NCBI RefSeq assembly: GCF_002934685.1 | Contig: NZ_NKHL01000106.1 | Location: forward strand, 62,001 to 126,000 | Length of the DNA: 64,000 bases | Direction of reading: 5' to 3' | Origin: Pseudomonas bohemica | GTDB taxonomy: Bacteria; Pseudomonadota; Gammaproteobacteria; Pseudomonadales; Pseudomonadaceae | In this document: positions 25,352-35,189 of the stretch, one piece after another | Position numbering within the stretch: position 1 is the stretch's first letter | Layout: every line of letters starts with the position of its first letter | Translations under genes and position numbers: made by a program | Notes under the pieces: model-generated | The model's database searches: none | The model's input: the letters and a program-made list of their open reading frames with translations, nothing else | What the model was told of the DNA's origin: nothing

Positions 25352-26817
25352 CAATCTATTCCCAGCTGATTCCAGATATCGTCGATCCGGCGAGTGACGG
25401 CTTCGTCCTTGACGATGGCGCGACCCCATTCACGAGTAGTCTCGCCCGGCCATTTATGCGTGGCATCGAGCCCCATCTTCGAACCCAGCCCTGAAACCGG
25501 CGAGGCGAAATCGAGGTAGTCGATCGGTGTGTTGTCGATCATCACCGTATCGCGTTTGGGGTCCATGCGCGTGGTGATCGCCCAGATGACGTCGTTCCAG
25601 TCCCGGGCGTTGATATCGTCGTCGGTGACGATAACGAACTTGGTGTACATGAACTGTCGCAAAAACGACCAGACACCCAGCATCACGCGCTTGGCATGGC
25701 CAGGGTACTGCTTCTTCATGGTCACTACGGCCATGCGATACGAGCAACCTTCGGGCGGCAGATAGAAGTCGGTGATCTCCGGAAACTGCTTCTGCAGGAT
25801 CGGCACGAATACTTCGTTCAGCGCCACGCCCAGAATCGCGGGCTCATCCGGCGGACGCCCGGTATAGGTGCTGTGGTAGATCGGCTTGATGCGGTGCGTG
25901 ATGCGCTCGACGGTAAATACTGGAAAGCTGTCGACTTCGTTGTAGTAACCGGTGTGGTCGCCGTAAGGCCCTTCGTCGGCCATTTCGCCAGGGTGAATCA
26001 CGCCCTCCAGCACGATTTCCGCACTCGACGGCACCTGCAGATCGTTGCCACGGCACTTGATCAGCTCGGTGCGGTTGCCACGCAGCAAACCAGCGAAGGC
26101 GTACTCAGACAGGCTGTCGGGCACGGGCGTTACAGCGCCGAGAATCGTCGCGGGGTCAGCGCCCAGTGCCACGGAAACCGGGAATGGCTGGCCGGGGTGT
26201 TTGTCGCGCCATTCCTTGAAATCCAGCGCGCCGCCACGGTGGCTCAGCCAGCGCATGATGACTTTGTTGCGGCCAATGACTTGCTGGCGGTAGATGCCCA
26301 GGTTCTGCCGTTCTTTGTTCGGGCCTTTGGTGACGGTCAGACCCCAGGTGATCAGCGGGCCGACATCGCCGGGCCAGCAGGTCTGCACCGGCAGCATGCC
26401 CAGATCGACGTCATCGCCTTCGATGACCACTTCCTGGCAGGGGGCGTCCTTGACGACTTTCGGCGCCATGGAGATGACTTTCTTGAAGATCGGCAGCTTC
26501 GACCAGGCGTCTTTCAGGCCCTTCGGCGGCTCAGGCTCCTTGAGGAAGGCCAGCAGCTTGCCGATCTCGCGCAGTTCTTCGGTCGATTCGGCGCCCATGC
26601 CCATCGCCACGCGCTCCGGCGTGCCGAACAGGTTGCCCAGCACCGGAATATCAAAGCCCGTCGGGTTCTCGAACAGCAATGCCGGGCCCTTGTTGCGCAG
26701 GGTTCGGTCGCAGACTTCGGTCATCTCCAGCACTGGAGAAATGGGCACCTGAATGCGTTTCAACTCTCCGCGCTGCTCAAGCTGCTGCACGAAATCCCGT
26801 AGATCCTTGAATTTCAT
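25351..26817 (-). CDS. ubiD: 4-hydroxy-3-polyprenylbenzoate decarboxylase
   Basis: A 488-residue UbiD, which uses prenylated FMN to decarboxylate the ubiquinone precursor. [20 protein letters not shown] at the start, [11 protein letters not shown] (the catalytic Glu-Arg-Glu neighbourhood) near 290 and [16 protein letters not shown] near 400 are family signatures. ATG 26817 was preferred over GTG 26829 because the family begins at this Met. It is followed by the flavin reductase with a one-base overlap. Confidence 0.94.
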   Translation of the reverse strand: MKFKDLRDFVQQLEQRGELKRIQVPISPVLEMTEVCDRTLRNKGPALLFENPTGFDIPVLGNLFGTPERVAMGMGAESTEELREIGKLLAFLKEPEPPKGLKDAWSKLPIFKKVISMAPKVVKDAPCQEVVIEGDDVDLGMLPVQTCWPGDVGPLITWGLTVTKGPNKERQNLGIYRQQVIGRNKVIMRWLSHRGGALDFKEWRDKHPGQPFPVSVALGADPATILGAVTPVPDSLSEYAFAGLLRGNRTELIKCRGNDLQVPSSAEIVLEGVIHPGEMADEGPYGDHTGYYNEVDSFPVFTVERITHRIKPIYHSTYTGRPPDEPAILGVALNEVFVPILQKQFPEITDFYLPPEGCSYRMAVVTMKKQYPGHAKRVMLGVWSFLRQFMYTKFVIVTDDDINARDWNDVIWAITTRMDPKRDTVMIDNTPIDYLDFASPVSGLGSKMGLDATHKWPGETTREWGRAIVKDEAVTRRIDDIWNQLGID

Positions 26818-26890
26818 TAACCCGGCCACTTAACAAATAGATGCACATCCTACCTGCTCTGACGGCCAACAGCAGCTGTCGAACGTGCAA

Positions 26891-28855
26891 TCAGCCGCCT
26901 GGAACGGCATTTTCGCTGAGGAAAATCGGCGCCAGCAGAGGCTTCATGCGTTCGGCGCCATAATCGGAAAGGTGATCTTCGTCCTTATATTGGGAAACTC
27001 CGTCCAAGGCGGCACGACAGATGCCGTCCGGACACATGATAGGAGCCGGATCGAGCACATGCACGTTCGGGTCGGCAGCACTCAGGCTGGCAAATAGCTG
27101 ACTGATGAAACGCTGTCGCGCCACATGCTCGGCTATCGGACGGCCAACGTCGTCCGCTGAACGCCCAACCATTGCAAGGCTGCTCAGTCGCGCGATCGTG
27201 CCTTGTCGCTGCAGAGGCACCTCTTTGACCAGCCAGACCTGCGCACCTGTCTGTCGTACGCTGGCAACGGTCTCCTTGATCTGCGCTGCCAGACGCTGCT
27301 CGGCGACCAGACGGCTGTCGTGCTTATAAATCGCGTTGCGCATGTCGCCGTCTTCCGCCCCATAAAGGTAAAGACTCCAGCGTGCGGCGAGCACGACATC
27401 GTGAATCTGCTTGTGCTGGATCAGATCAATGACTCGCTTATTGAAGTCCCCACACTGCTTGCGCGATACCTTGCCCGGAATAGGCGGACAGCCCGATAGC
27501 GATATCAACCAGGCTGGCTCGCCATAGCGTTCAGCGTCCGACTTGATCGCTGGCAACAGGTGAGCCGCATGGCTATCCCCCCAAATCAACAGCGCGGGCG
27601 AATCCTGCCGATCCGGGCCGAAACGACAGACCTTCTTGGGCTCCTTGCTATCGCTGTCCATGAGGCATTGCAACTGACCGGCCTGCCACTCTCGCGAGTC
27701 GGCATATGCCTTGGCTTGCCCCGAAAGTCTGCTGGGTATGCCATTGGCAGACCGAATAACCTGCCCCACAGTCGCCAGCACGACAATGGCTGCCAGCCCG
27801 CCAACCAATATGGGTTTTATGCCTGCGAGCAGGCGCCGATCCCGAAACGGCAATTCAACGAATTTCCAGCTCAGGACAGCTAGCACGACACACAAGACAA
27901 TCCAGAGCAGTGATTCCCCCCAGCTCATGGCATCTACCGATACCGCGTTGGCGTACACGAACACCGGCCAGTGCCACAGATAAAGCGAGTAAGAAATCAG
28001 CCCCACGCCAACCATGGCTGGATGACTGAGCAATCGCGCGACACCCGTCTGGCGATGGCCGTTGCCCCATATGATCGCCACCGTTCCCAGTACCGGCAAC
28101 AGCGCCGCCCAGCCGGGAAACTGCGTGAATTTGTCCAAATCGAACATTGCACAGAGCACCGACAACAGGCCCAACCCGCTGACGGCTTCATAAACCCAAG
28201 GTATGAATCGCGACACAGGCGAGGGTACTACCGCCAGCATGGCGCCGCATAACAGCTCCCACGCCCGCATCGGAAGCAGGAAAAACGCCGCGTCCGGGTT
28301 GCGATTGATGACCCAGACATTCAGCCCAAAGGACAGGAGCAAGACGCCGAATAAAGCGATGCGCCAATGCTTGAAGAATCGGGTCAGCACGACCATGAGC
28401 ATCGGGAAGAACAGGTAATACTGCTCTTCAACTGAAAGCGACCAGGTGTGCAGCAGCGGTTTGAAATCCGATGCCGGATTGAAATAGCCGTCTTGCCTCA
28501 TGAACAGAATGTTGGACATGAAGGTGGCCTGATAACGAACCGCCCTCCCCAGCTGCGAAAAGTCCTTGGGGGTCAGCAGTAGCCAACCGACAACAAGACA
28601 GGCCAGCAACACCACGCTCAAGGCGGGCAGGATGCGGCGAGCCCTGCGCGCCCAGAAATCAACGAAACTGAAGCGTCCTGCGTTGATTTCCCGAAAGATG
28701 ATCGAGGTGATCAGGAAGCCCGAGATGACGAAAAATATGTCGACGCCCACGAAACCGCCGCTGAAGGCACCAAATCCGAAGTGGTAAAGCACAACGGGTA
28801 TGACAGCCAGAGCCCGCAGTCCGTCAATATCACGACGAGTGCCAAAGGTGTGCAT
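26891..28855 (-). CDS. OafA-like O-acyltransferase with SGNH domain
   Basis: A 654-residue two-domain protein. Residues 1-370 form the multi-helix acyltransferase-3 domain (RDIDGLRALAVIPVVLYHF with the catalytic His, and RRARRILPALSVVLL). The periplasmic C-terminal part is an SGNH esterase-like domain with LLIWGDSHAAHLLPAI and the late DEDHLSDYGAERM. Such proteins O-acetylate lipopolysaccharide O antigen or other surface sugars. The same place next to rho holds a probable O-antigen acetylase gene in P. aeruginosa as I recall. The target sugar is unknown. Confidence 0.88.
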   Translation of the reverse strand: MHTFGTRRDIDGLRALAVIPVVLYHFGFGAFSGGFVGVDIFFVISGFLITSIIFREINAGRFSFVDFWARRARRILPALSVVLLACLVVGWLLLTPKDFSQLGRAVRYQATFMSNILFMRQDGYFNPASDFKPLLHTWSLSVEEQYYLFFPMLMVVLTRFFKHWRIALFGVLLLSFGLNVWVINRNPDAAFFLLPMRAWELLCGAMLAVVPSPVSRFIPWVYEAVSGLGLLSVLCAMFDLDKFTQFPGWAALLPVLGTVAIIWGNGHRQTGVARLLSHPAMVGVGLISYSLYLWHWPVFVYANAVSVDAMSWGESLLWIVLCVVLAVLSWKFVELPFRDRRLLAGIKPILVGGLAAIVVLATVGQVIRSANGIPSRLSGQAKAYADSREWQAGQLQCLMDSDSKEPKKVCRFGPDRQDSPALLIWGDSHAAHLLPAIKSDAERYGEPAWLISLSGCPPIPGKVSRKQCGDFNKRVIDLIQHKQIHDVVLAARWSLYLYGAEDGDMRNAIYKHDSRLVAEQRLAAQIKETVASVRQTGAQVWLVKEVPLQRQGTIARLSSLAMVGRSADDVGRPIAEHVARQRFISQLFASLSAADPNVHVLDPAPIMCPDGICRAALDGVSQYKDEDHLSDYGAERMKPLLAPIFLSENAVPGG

Positions 28856-28892
28856 GACGCTCCTTGTCCGCTTTCTTGTTATAAAAAGTCAA

Positions 28893-28925
28893 AAAAAAAT
28901 GGTGCCCCAAAGGGACACCACTTTG
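28893..28925 (-). terminator. intrinsic terminator of rho
   Basis: On the minus strand AAAGTGGTGTCCC-TTTG-GGGCACCATTTTTTTT forms a strong hairpin followed by nine T residues. It lies 36 bases after the rho stop and before the acyltransferase start. Confidence 0.9.
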
Positions 28926-28960
28926 CTACAGCCGTTCAGCGCATGACGTGCGCCTCTGCG

Positions 28961-30220
28961 TTACTTGCGCTTCATCGACAAGAAGAACTCATCGTTGGTC
29001 TTGGTCTGTTTCAGCTTGTCGACCAGGAACTCGATGGCAGCGACTTCATCCATCGGGTGCAGCAGCTTGCGCAGAATCCACATGCGTTGCAGCTCATCGT
29101 CGGCCGTCAGCAACTCTTCGCGGCGAGTACCGGATCGGTTGATGTTGATGGCCGGAAAGACGCGCTTTTCAGCGATCTTGCGATCCAGAGGCAGTTCCAT
29201 GTTGCCTGTGCCTTTGAATTCCTCGTAGATCACTTCGTCCATCTTCGAACCGGTTTCAACCAGCGCGGTGGCGATGATGGTCAGCGAGCCGCCTTCTTCG
29301 ATGTTGCGAGCGGCACCGAAGAAGCGTTTTGGTTTTTCCAGGGCGTGGGCGTCGACACCACCGGTCAGTACCTTGCCGGAGCTTGGAATAACGGTGTTGT
29401 AGGCGCGAGCCAGACGAGTGATCGAGTCGAGCAGGATGACCACGTCTTTCTTGTGCTCGACCAGGCGCTTGGCCTTTTCGATCACCATTTCGGCGACCTG
29501 CACGTGACGGGTTGGTGGTTCATCGAAAGTGGAGGCAACCACTTCGCCGCGCACGGTGCGCTGCATTTCGGTCACTTCTTCCGGACGTTCATCGATCAGC
29601 AGCACGATCAGATGAACTTCAGGGTTGTTACGGGTGATGTTCGACGCGATGTTCTGCAGCATGATGGTCTTGCCCGCCTTCGGGGGCGCAACGATCAGAC
29701 CACGTTGACCTTTGCCGATCGGGGCGCACAGGTCGATGACGCGACCGGTGAGGTCTTCGGTGGAACCGTTACCGGCTTCCATCTTCATGCGAATGGTCGG
29801 GAACAGCGGCGTCAGGTTTTCGAACAGAATCTTGTTCTTCGCGTTTTCAGGACGGTCGAAGTTGATGGTGTCGACCTTGAGCAGTGCGAAGTACCGCTCG
29901 CCTTCCTTCGGTGGGCGAATCTTGCCAACGATGGTGTCGCCGGTGCGAAGGTTGAAGCGGCGGATCTGGCTCGGCGAGACATAAATGTCGTCCGGGCCGG
30001 CAAGGTAAGAGGCGTCTGCAGAGCGGAGGAAGCCGAAGCCATCCTGGAGGATCTCCAGCACGCCATCACCCGAGATTTCCTCGCCGCTTTTAGCGTGCTT
30101 CTTGAGCAGGGAGAAGATCACATCCTGCTTGCGCGAACGGGCCATATTTTCTATGCCCATCTGTTCGGCCATTTCGAGCAGATCGGTAATAGGCTTTTGC
30201 TTGAGTTCAGTCAGGTTCAT
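28961..30220 (-). CDS. rho: transcription termination factor Rho
   Basis: A 419-residue hexameric RNA-dependent ATPase. The N-terminal RNA-binding cold-shock fold carries [17 protein letters not shown] near 51-67. Walker A is APPKAGKT at residues 178-185, Walker B is [17 protein letters not shown], and the Q/R-loop text [19 protein letters not shown] follows. The length equals E. coli Rho. The 170-base leader upstream may serve autoregulation, as is known for rho, but no clear structure was identified. It ends in its own intrinsic terminator. Confidence 0.97.
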   Translation of the reverse strand: MNLTELKQKPITDLLEMAEQMGIENMARSRKQDVIFSLLKKHAKSGEEISGDGVLEILQDGFGFLRSADASYLAGPDDIYVSPSQIRRFNLRTGDTIVGKIRPPKEGERYFALLKVDTINFDRPENAKNKILFENLTPLFPTIRMKMEAGNGSTEDLTGRVIDLCAPIGKGQRGLIVAPPKAGKTIMLQNIASNITRNNPEVHLIVLLIDERPEEVTEMQRTVRGEVVASTFDEPPTRHVQVAEMVIEKAKRLVEHKKDVVILLDSITRLARAYNTVIPSSGKVLTGGVDAHALEKPKRFFGAARNIEEGGSLTIIATALVETGSKMDEVIYEEFKGTGNMELPLDRKIAEKRVFPAININRSGTRREELLTADDELQRMWILRKLLHPMDEVAAIEFLVDKLKQTKTNDEFFLSMKRK

Positions 30221-30410
30221 ATAGGAATGACGTAATCATGTATGGAGGGGGAAATTAAGCTTTTGGCTTAATGAGGCCGCGCCGCAGAGAAGGCGACAGG
30301 ATCGCGTACAAATCGAAAGGAGAGCGTCGGCGACGGCTAGCAGGGGGCAACGGAGAAGCCGTTGCGGGGCCGAATGTACCACTTGATTTTCCAAGCGTCT
30401 AGTGCAACGC

Positions 30411-30442
30411 CTGAAAAAAGCCCCGCTATTTGCGGGGCTTTT
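30411..30442 (-). terminator. intrinsic terminator of trxA
   Basis: On the minus strand AAAAGCCCCGC-AAATA-GCGGGGCTTTTTT forms an 8-base GC-rich hairpin with T tail, seven bases after the trxA stop. It separates trxA from the rho leader. Confidence 0.92.
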
Positions 30443-30448
30443 GCGCCA

Positions 30449-30784
30449 TCAGATGTTGGCGTCGAGGAAAGCTTGCAGCTGGGACTTGGACAGAGCGCCC
30501 ACCTTGGTCGCCGCGACTTCACCGTCCTTGAACAGCATCAGGGTAGGAATACCGCGCACGCCATGCTTGGCCGGGGTTTCCTGGTTTTCGTCGATGTTCA
30601 GCTTGGCGATGGTCAACTTGCCTTTGTACTTCTCGTCAGCAGAGATATCGTCCAGAACCGGGGCAATCATTTTGCATGGGCCACACCACTCAGCCCAGTA
30701 ATCAACCAGCACAGGACCGGAAGCCTTGAGGACATCGGCTTCGAAGCTCGCGTCGCTGACGTGTTTGATAAGGTCGCTACTCAT
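30449..30784 (-). CDS. trxA: thioredoxin 1
   Basis: A 111-residue thioredoxin. The redox motif WCGPC is at residues 33-37, with the cis-proline loop GIPTLMLFK near 77. The start at 30784 has CGGAGAAATCTC before it. It reduces disulfides in cytoplasmic enzymes such as ribonucleotide reductase. The 309-base gap upstream (30785-31093) holds the trxA promoter region and a type B REP element, but no further gene. Confidence 0.97.
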   Translation of the reverse strand: MSSDLIKHVSDASFEADVLKASGPVLVDYWAEWCGPCKMIAPVLDDISADEKYKGKLTIAKLNIDENQETPAKHGVRGIPTLMLFKDGEVAATKVGALSKSQLQAFLDANI

Positions 30785-30973
30785 GAGATTTCTCCGAGGT
30801 CATTAGGCAAAAAAACGTGGACCATCATAACTGTGTCACGCCGTGACAGGAAGGCGGAGGCGATTGTCTCTTGCTATGGATGCCGATGACTACGCTTATT
30901 GAAGTGACTTGGCCTGGCTTCTGACTGGAGGCTGCCCGGACGTATCGGCGATCTGAAGATCACCCAAGAGTAA

Positions 30974-31063
30974 CTGTGGGAGTGAGCACGCTCCCGACTG
31001 GTGGCGCATCCACCGCAGGCGTTGGATCCTTAAGGCAGCCTTCTGGGCAAGCTCACTCCCGCA
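30974..31063. repeat. REP-like pair, type B
   Basis: CTGTGGGAGTGAGCACGCTCCCGA and the inverse GGGCAAGCTCACTCCCGCA surround a degraded middle. It lies at the left edge of the GntR/ABC cassette. A sister copy lies at the right edge (34959-35052). Confidence 0.78.
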
Positions 31064-31093
31064 TGTCACGCGTCCATATTTCCATGGCTGTAT

Positions 31094-31798
31094 TCAGGTC
31101 GAAGGTGCAACGAAGACGATGCCGGTTCTCAGCGCGGCGCCTCTTATATGTTCCTGCATCGCCTTCTGCGCAGGGCCCGAGGCGTTGCGCGCGAGGGCGC
31201 GGAGGATCTTGCGGTGCTCCTGCCAGGTTTCCATCGCCCTGCCCGCCCGGATGAACGGCAACTTCTGGCTCTCCAGAAAGATATCCGCGCTGGCCGTGAT
31301 GATGCCCAGGATCGCCTGATTACCGCTGGCTACCAGAATGCGCCGGTGAAAGTCGAAATCCAGTTTGGCAGCGCAGTCGAAGTCCCCGGCCTTTAATTCC
31401 AGGCGCATGGCTTCGACGTTGTCCTCCAGCACATCGCGCTCATCCGCGGTCAAGGTCACCGCTGCCAGGCCGGCAGCAAAGCCTTCGAGCGCATAACGAA
31501 GTTGAAAGGTTTCAGAAGGCGACGCGTGGGCCGCGTAAGGCCAGGAAAAACCACTCGTGCGCCGTTCTGGTTCAGAAACCGCCTGAACGAACACGCCTTT
31601 GCCGGGCTGCACACTAACCACGCCCAGCGCGCTCAACGAAGACAGCGCCTCACGCAGTGAAGCCCGGCTGACCCCCAGCCGAACCGCCAGATCCCGCTGC
31701 GAAGGCAGGCTGTCGCCGGGACCATAGCCCTGCTCGGCGATCAGTTTGCGGATCGCTTGAAAGGCCGCTTCGGGTACCGCAATCGGGCTCGGATGCAT
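31094..31798 (-). CDS. FadR/GntR-family transcriptional regulator
   Basis: A 234-residue regulator. The winged HTH covers residues 8-75 (SLPSQRDLAVRLGVSRASLREALSSL). The C-terminal all-helical FCD ligand domain, with likely metal-binding His in LDFDFHRRILVASGN, occupies 95-225. It is divergent from the amino acid ABC operon, which it probably represses. A near-perfect palindrome lies between them (31924-31940). Confidence 0.9.
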   Translation of the reverse strand: MHPSPIAVPEAAFQAIRKLIAEQGYGPGDSLPSQRDLAVRLGVSRASLREALSSLSALGVVSVQPGKGVFVQAVSEPERRTSGFSWPYAAHASPSETFQLRYALEGFAAGLAAVTLTADERDVLEDNVEAMRLELKAGDFDCAAKLDFDFHRRILVASGNQAILGIITASADIFLESQKLPFIRAGRAMETWQEHRKILRALARNASGPAQKAMQEHIRGAALRTGIVFVAPST

Positions 31799-31923
31799 GG
31801 AATTCAGGCGTGATAATCGTCAAAAATTCCTCTTTTATAGTCATCCCACGGATTCGGCAAGCGACGCCCAAGCAAGGGGCGCCGGGGCTTTGAGACGCGC
31901 CAAAGCGGGGCGAGCGATTTGCC

Positions 31924-31940
31924 AACTGTTCAGACCAGTT
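31924..31940. promoter_or_regulatory. candidate GntR operator
   Basis: AACTGTTCAGACCAGTT is a 17-base palindrome with 14 of 16 non-central positions symmetric. The core TGGTCTGAACA, read on the other strand, resembles FadR-subfamily sites. It sits in the 266-base divergent gap between the regulator and the transporter operon. Binding is inferred. Confidence 0.5.
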
Positions 31941-32064
31941 AGACCGCCTCATCGCTGAAACCCGCATTCCTTGGTCGCGAATTCGCGAATGGCATGGGCT
32001 GTGCACTGGTGGTTCGTCATTACACACGCTTTGCCTACACACTCGTTCGATTCGGAGACGTCAC

Positions 32065-32850
32065 ATGACCAAGCGTTACAGCGCTCTGCTTGCCGCCCTG
32101 TTTGCCAGCCTGATGCTCGGCCAAGCCCCCGCCCACGCCAATGGCCTTGACGATGTGACCACACGCGGCACGCTGAAAGTCGCCGTACCCCAGGACTTCC
32201 CGCCCTTCGGCTCGGTCGGCCCAGACATGAAACCGCGAGGTCTGGATATCGACACGGCGCAGCTGATCGCCGACAAACTCAAGGTCAAACTGGAGCTGAC
32301 TCCGGTCAACAGCACCAACCGCATCCCGTTCCTGACCACGGGCAAGGTGGACCTGGTGATTTCCAGCCTCGGCAAAAACCCGGATCGTGAAAAAGTCATC
32401 GACTTCTCCCGCGCGTACGCCCCTTTCTACCTCGCCGTGTTCGGCCCGCCTGACGCTGCGATCAGTGGCGTGGACGACCTGAAGGGCAAAACCATCAGCG
32501 TCACCCGTGGCGCCATCGAAGACATCGAGCTGACCGCCGTGGCGCCTAAAGAAGCCACCATCAAGCGCTTCGAGGACAACAACTCCACCATTGCCGCCTA
32601 CCTGGCCAATCAGACCGACCTGATCGCCAGCGGCAACGTGGTGATGGTCGCCATCAGCGAGAAAAACCCCAAGCGCATCCCGGCGCTGAAGGTGAAGCTC
32701 AAGGATTCGCCGGTCTACGTCGGCGTGAACAAAGGTCAACCGGAACTGCTGGCCAAGGTCAATGAAATCCTCGAAGCGGCGAAGCAGGACGGCGCGCTGG
32801 AAAAGAATTCGCAGACCTGGCTGAAGCAGCCTCTGCCTGCCGATCTCTGA
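32065..32850 (+). CDS. polar amino acid ABC transporter, periplasmic binding protein
   Basis: A 261-residue family 3 solute-binding protein. The signal peptide is at residues 1-25 (AALFASLMLGQAPAHA), followed by DDVTTRGTLKVAVPQDFPPFGS and the ligand-binding RPFL-type stretch GLDIDTAQLIADKLKVKLEL. The family binds amino acids such as His, Gln, Asp/Glu or opines; the exact ligand is unknown. First gene of a four-gene operon. Confidence 0.9.
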   Translation: MTKRYSALLAALFASLMLGQAPAHANGLDDVTTRGTLKVAVPQDFPPFGSVGPDMKPRGLDIDTAQLIADKLKVKLELTPVNSTNRIPFLTTGKVDLVISSLGKNPDREKVIDFSRAYAPFYLAVFGPPDAAISGVDDLKGKTISVTRGAIEDIELTAVAPKEATIKRFEDNNSTIAAYLANQTDLIASGNVVMVAISEKNPKRIPALKVKLKDSPVYVGVNKGQPELLAKVNEILEAAKQDGALEKNSQTWLKQPLPADL

Positions 32851-32891
32851 TCGCTGCTCTTTAGTCACTGCATCTGATCCGGGGCTTTTAG

Positions 32892-33557
32892 ATGGCTTAT
32901 CAGTTCGACTTCATTCCGGTCCTGCAAAATGCTGACCTGCTGCTGCGCGGCGCCTTGTTCACCCTTGAGCTGACGGCCATCGGCACCTTGTTGGGGGTCA
33001 GCGTCGGCATCGTCGGCGCGATTGTCAGGGCCTGGAAAATCCAGCCGTTCTCGGCGCTCTTCGGCGTCTACGTCGAGCTGATACGCAACACGCCGTTTCT
33101 GGTGCAGTTATTCTTCATTTTCTTCGGCCTGCCGTCGCTGGGGCTGCAGATTTCCGAATGGCAGGCCGCCGTGTTGGCGATGGTGATCAACCTGGGCGCG
33201 TATTCCACCGAGATCATCCGCGCGGGCGTACAGGCGATTCCTCGCGGGCAGCTGGAGGCTTCGGCGGCGCTGGCGATGACGCGCTTGGAGACCTTCCGCT
33301 ACGTGGTGCTGGTGCCTGCGCTGGGCAAGGTCTGGCCAGCACTGAGCAGCCAGATCATCATCGTCATGCTCGGCTCGGCGGTCTGCTCGCAGATTGCCAC
33401 CGAGGAGCTGAGTTTCGCGGCGAACTTCATTCAGTCGCGCAACTTCCGCGCCTTCGAGACGTACATCATTACCACGCTGATTTACCTGTTCATGGCGCTG
33501 ATGATCCGCCAATTGCTGGGCTGGATCGGTCGCCGCTACATCGCGAGGAACAGCTGA
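32892..33557 (+). CDS. polar amino acid ABC transporter permease 1
   Basis: A 221-residue HisM/GlnP-type permease with about five membrane helices. FTLELTAIGTLLGVSVGI opens it, YVELIRNTPFLVQLFFIFFG follows at 62-80, and the EAA loop is RGQLEASAALAMTRLETFRYVVLVP near 118-142. Its stop overlaps the next start (TGATG). Confidence 0.92.
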   Translation: MAYQFDFIPVLQNADLLLRGALFTLELTAIGTLLGVSVGIVGAIVRAWKIQPFSALFGVYVELIRNTPFLVQLFFIFFGLPSLGLQISEWQAAVLAMVINLGAYSTEIIRAGVQAIPRGQLEASAALAMTRLETFRYVVLVPALGKVWPALSSQIIIVMLGSAVCSQIATEELSFAANFIQSRNFRAFETYIITTLIYLFMALMIRQLLGWIGRRYIARNS

Positions 33558-34204
33558 TGGATTTCACGCTCTGGGACATCGTGCGTAACCTGCTCACCGG
33601 GCTGCAATGGACACTGGCCCTATCGCTGGTGGCCTTCATTGGCGGTGGCGTTATCGGGTTGATCGTGATGACCCTGCGCATCTCCGAGACCTCGGCATTC
33701 CGCACTCTGGCCCGCTGCTACATCGAGCTGTTTCAAGGCACACCGCTGCTGATGCAGTTGTTTCTGGTGTTCTTCGGCGTGGCGCTGATGGGTGTGGATA
33801 TCTCGCCCTGGGTCGCGGCGTTGCTGGCTCTGACGCTGTTTACCAGCGCATACCTGGCTGAAATCTGGCGCGGTTGCGTGGAGTCGATTTCCAACGGCCA
33901 GTGGGAAGCGTCGGCGAGTCTGGCGCTTACCCCTTTCGAGCAGTTGCGCTATGTAATCCTGCCGCAAGCCCTGCGCATTGCCGTAGCGCCGACCGTGGGG
34001 TTTTCGGTGCAGGTGGTCAAAGGCACGGCCGTGACCTCGATCATCGGCTTCACCGAATTGACCAAAACCGGCGGCATGCTCGCCAACGCTACGTTCCAGC
34101 CTTTCATGGTCTACGGCTTCGTCGCCCTGGGCTACTTCCTGCTTTGCTATCCGTTGTCGCTCAGCGCGCGCTATCTGGAAAGGAGACTTCATGCCTCTGC
34201 TTAG
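33557..34204 (+). CDS. polar amino acid ABC transporter permease 2
   Basis: A 215-residue permease homologous to the first, with CYIELFQGTPLLMQLFLVFFG near 56-76 and EAA loop NGQWEASASLALTPFEQLRYVILPQ near 113-137. ATG 33557 overlaps the previous stop by one base. A longer frame exists upstream but lies inside permease 1. Two permeases imply a heterodimeric membrane channel. Confidence 0.92.
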   Translation: MDFTLWDIVRNLLTGLQWTLALSLVAFIGGGVIGLIVMTLRISETSAFRTLARCYIELFQGTPLLMQLFLVFFGVALMGVDISPWVAALLALTLFTSAYLAEIWRGCVESISNGQWEASASLALTPFEQLRYVILPQALRIAVAPTVGFSVQVVKGTAVTSIIGFTELTKTGGMLANATFQPFMVYGFVALGYFLLCYPLSLSARYLERRLHASA

Positions 34205-34925
34205 AATTTCCGCCCTGCACAAGTACTACGGCGACCACCATGTGCTCAAAGGCATCGATCTGAGTGTCGAGGAAGGCCAGGTCGTGGCAATCATCGGCCG
34301 CAGCGGCTCGGGCAAGAGTACCTTGCTGCGCACGCTCAACGGCTTGGAGTCGATCAACGACGGCGTGATCGAGGTCGATGGCGAATACCTGGACGCTGCT
34401 CGCGCCGACCTGCGCAGTCTGCGGCAGAAAGTCGGGATGGTGTTTCAGCAGTTCAATCTGTTCCCGCATTTGACGGTCGGCGAGAACGTCATGCTCGCGC
34501 CGCAAGTGGTGAAGAAGGTCTCCAGGGCCGAGGCGACCAAGCTGGCGAAAGAGATGCTCGAACGCGTGGGGCTTGGGGAGAAATTCGATGCGTTTCCTGA
34601 TCGCCTCTCGGGTGGACAGCAGCAGCGCGTGGCAATTGCCCGGGCGCTGGCGATGTCGCCAAAAGTGTTGCTGTGCGATGAAATCACCTCTGCGCTGGAC
34701 CCGGAACTGGTCAACGAAGTGCTCAGCGTGGTGCGTGCACTGGCTAAAGATGGCATGACTCTGATCATGGTGACCCACGAAATGCGCTTCGCCCGCGAAG
34801 TGGGGGACAAACTGGTGTTCATGCATCAAGGCAAGGTGCATGAGGTGGGCGATCCACGGGAGTTGATGGCCAATCCGAAGACACCGGAGCTAGCGAATTT
34901 CATCGGGTCGGTTGAGCAGGTTTGA
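34191..34925 (+). CDS. polar amino acid ABC transporter ATPase
   Basis: A 244-residue ATPase of the GlnQ/HisP type. Walker A is GRSGSGKST near 37-45, the signature LSGGQQQR near 139, Walker B VLLCDEITSALD near 159-170 (Ile replaces the usual Pro-Thr pair, a common variant), and the switch His MVTHE near 194. The start overlaps the permease end by 14 bases. It powers the cassette that begins at 32065. Confidence 0.94.
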   Translation: MPLLRISALHKYYGDHHVLKGIDLSVEEGQVVAIIGRSGSGKSTLLRTLNGLESINDGVIEVDGEYLDAARADLRSLRQKVGMVFQQFNLFPHLTVGENVMLAPQVVKKVSRAEATKLAKEMLERVGLGEKFDAFPDRLSGGQQQRVAIARALAMSPKVLLCDEITSALDPELVNEVLSVVRALAKDGMTLIMVTHEMRFAREVGDKLVFMHQGKVHEVGDPRELMANPKTPELANFIGSVEQV

Positions 34926-34958
34926 GCCTAGGCGCGCATTTCGCAAACGACACACCAG

Positions 34959-35052
34959 CTGTGGGAGTGAGCTTGCTCGCGAAGAGGCCAGTACATCCAC
35001 CTTATGTGTGAGACCTGAACGTCAGCCTTCGTGAGCAAGCTCACCCCCACAG
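34959..35052. repeat. REP-like pair, type B
   Basis: CTGTGGGAGTGAGCTTGCTCGCGAAG is mirrored by CTTCGTGAGCAAGCTCACCCCCACAG, the best preserved type B pair here. It closes the GntR/ABC cassette on the right. Confidence 0.9.
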
Positions 35053-35189
35053 GGCGATGAAGCCTTTTGCAAGAAAGCTGGATACCGGCAGAAACATCTG
35101 CCAGGCCTTTGATGTTTATCTGTGTGCCGTTTGGCGCCAGTGATGGTTCGTGGCACGATGTCGAAGTTATCGACCGAGACCTTTTGACC

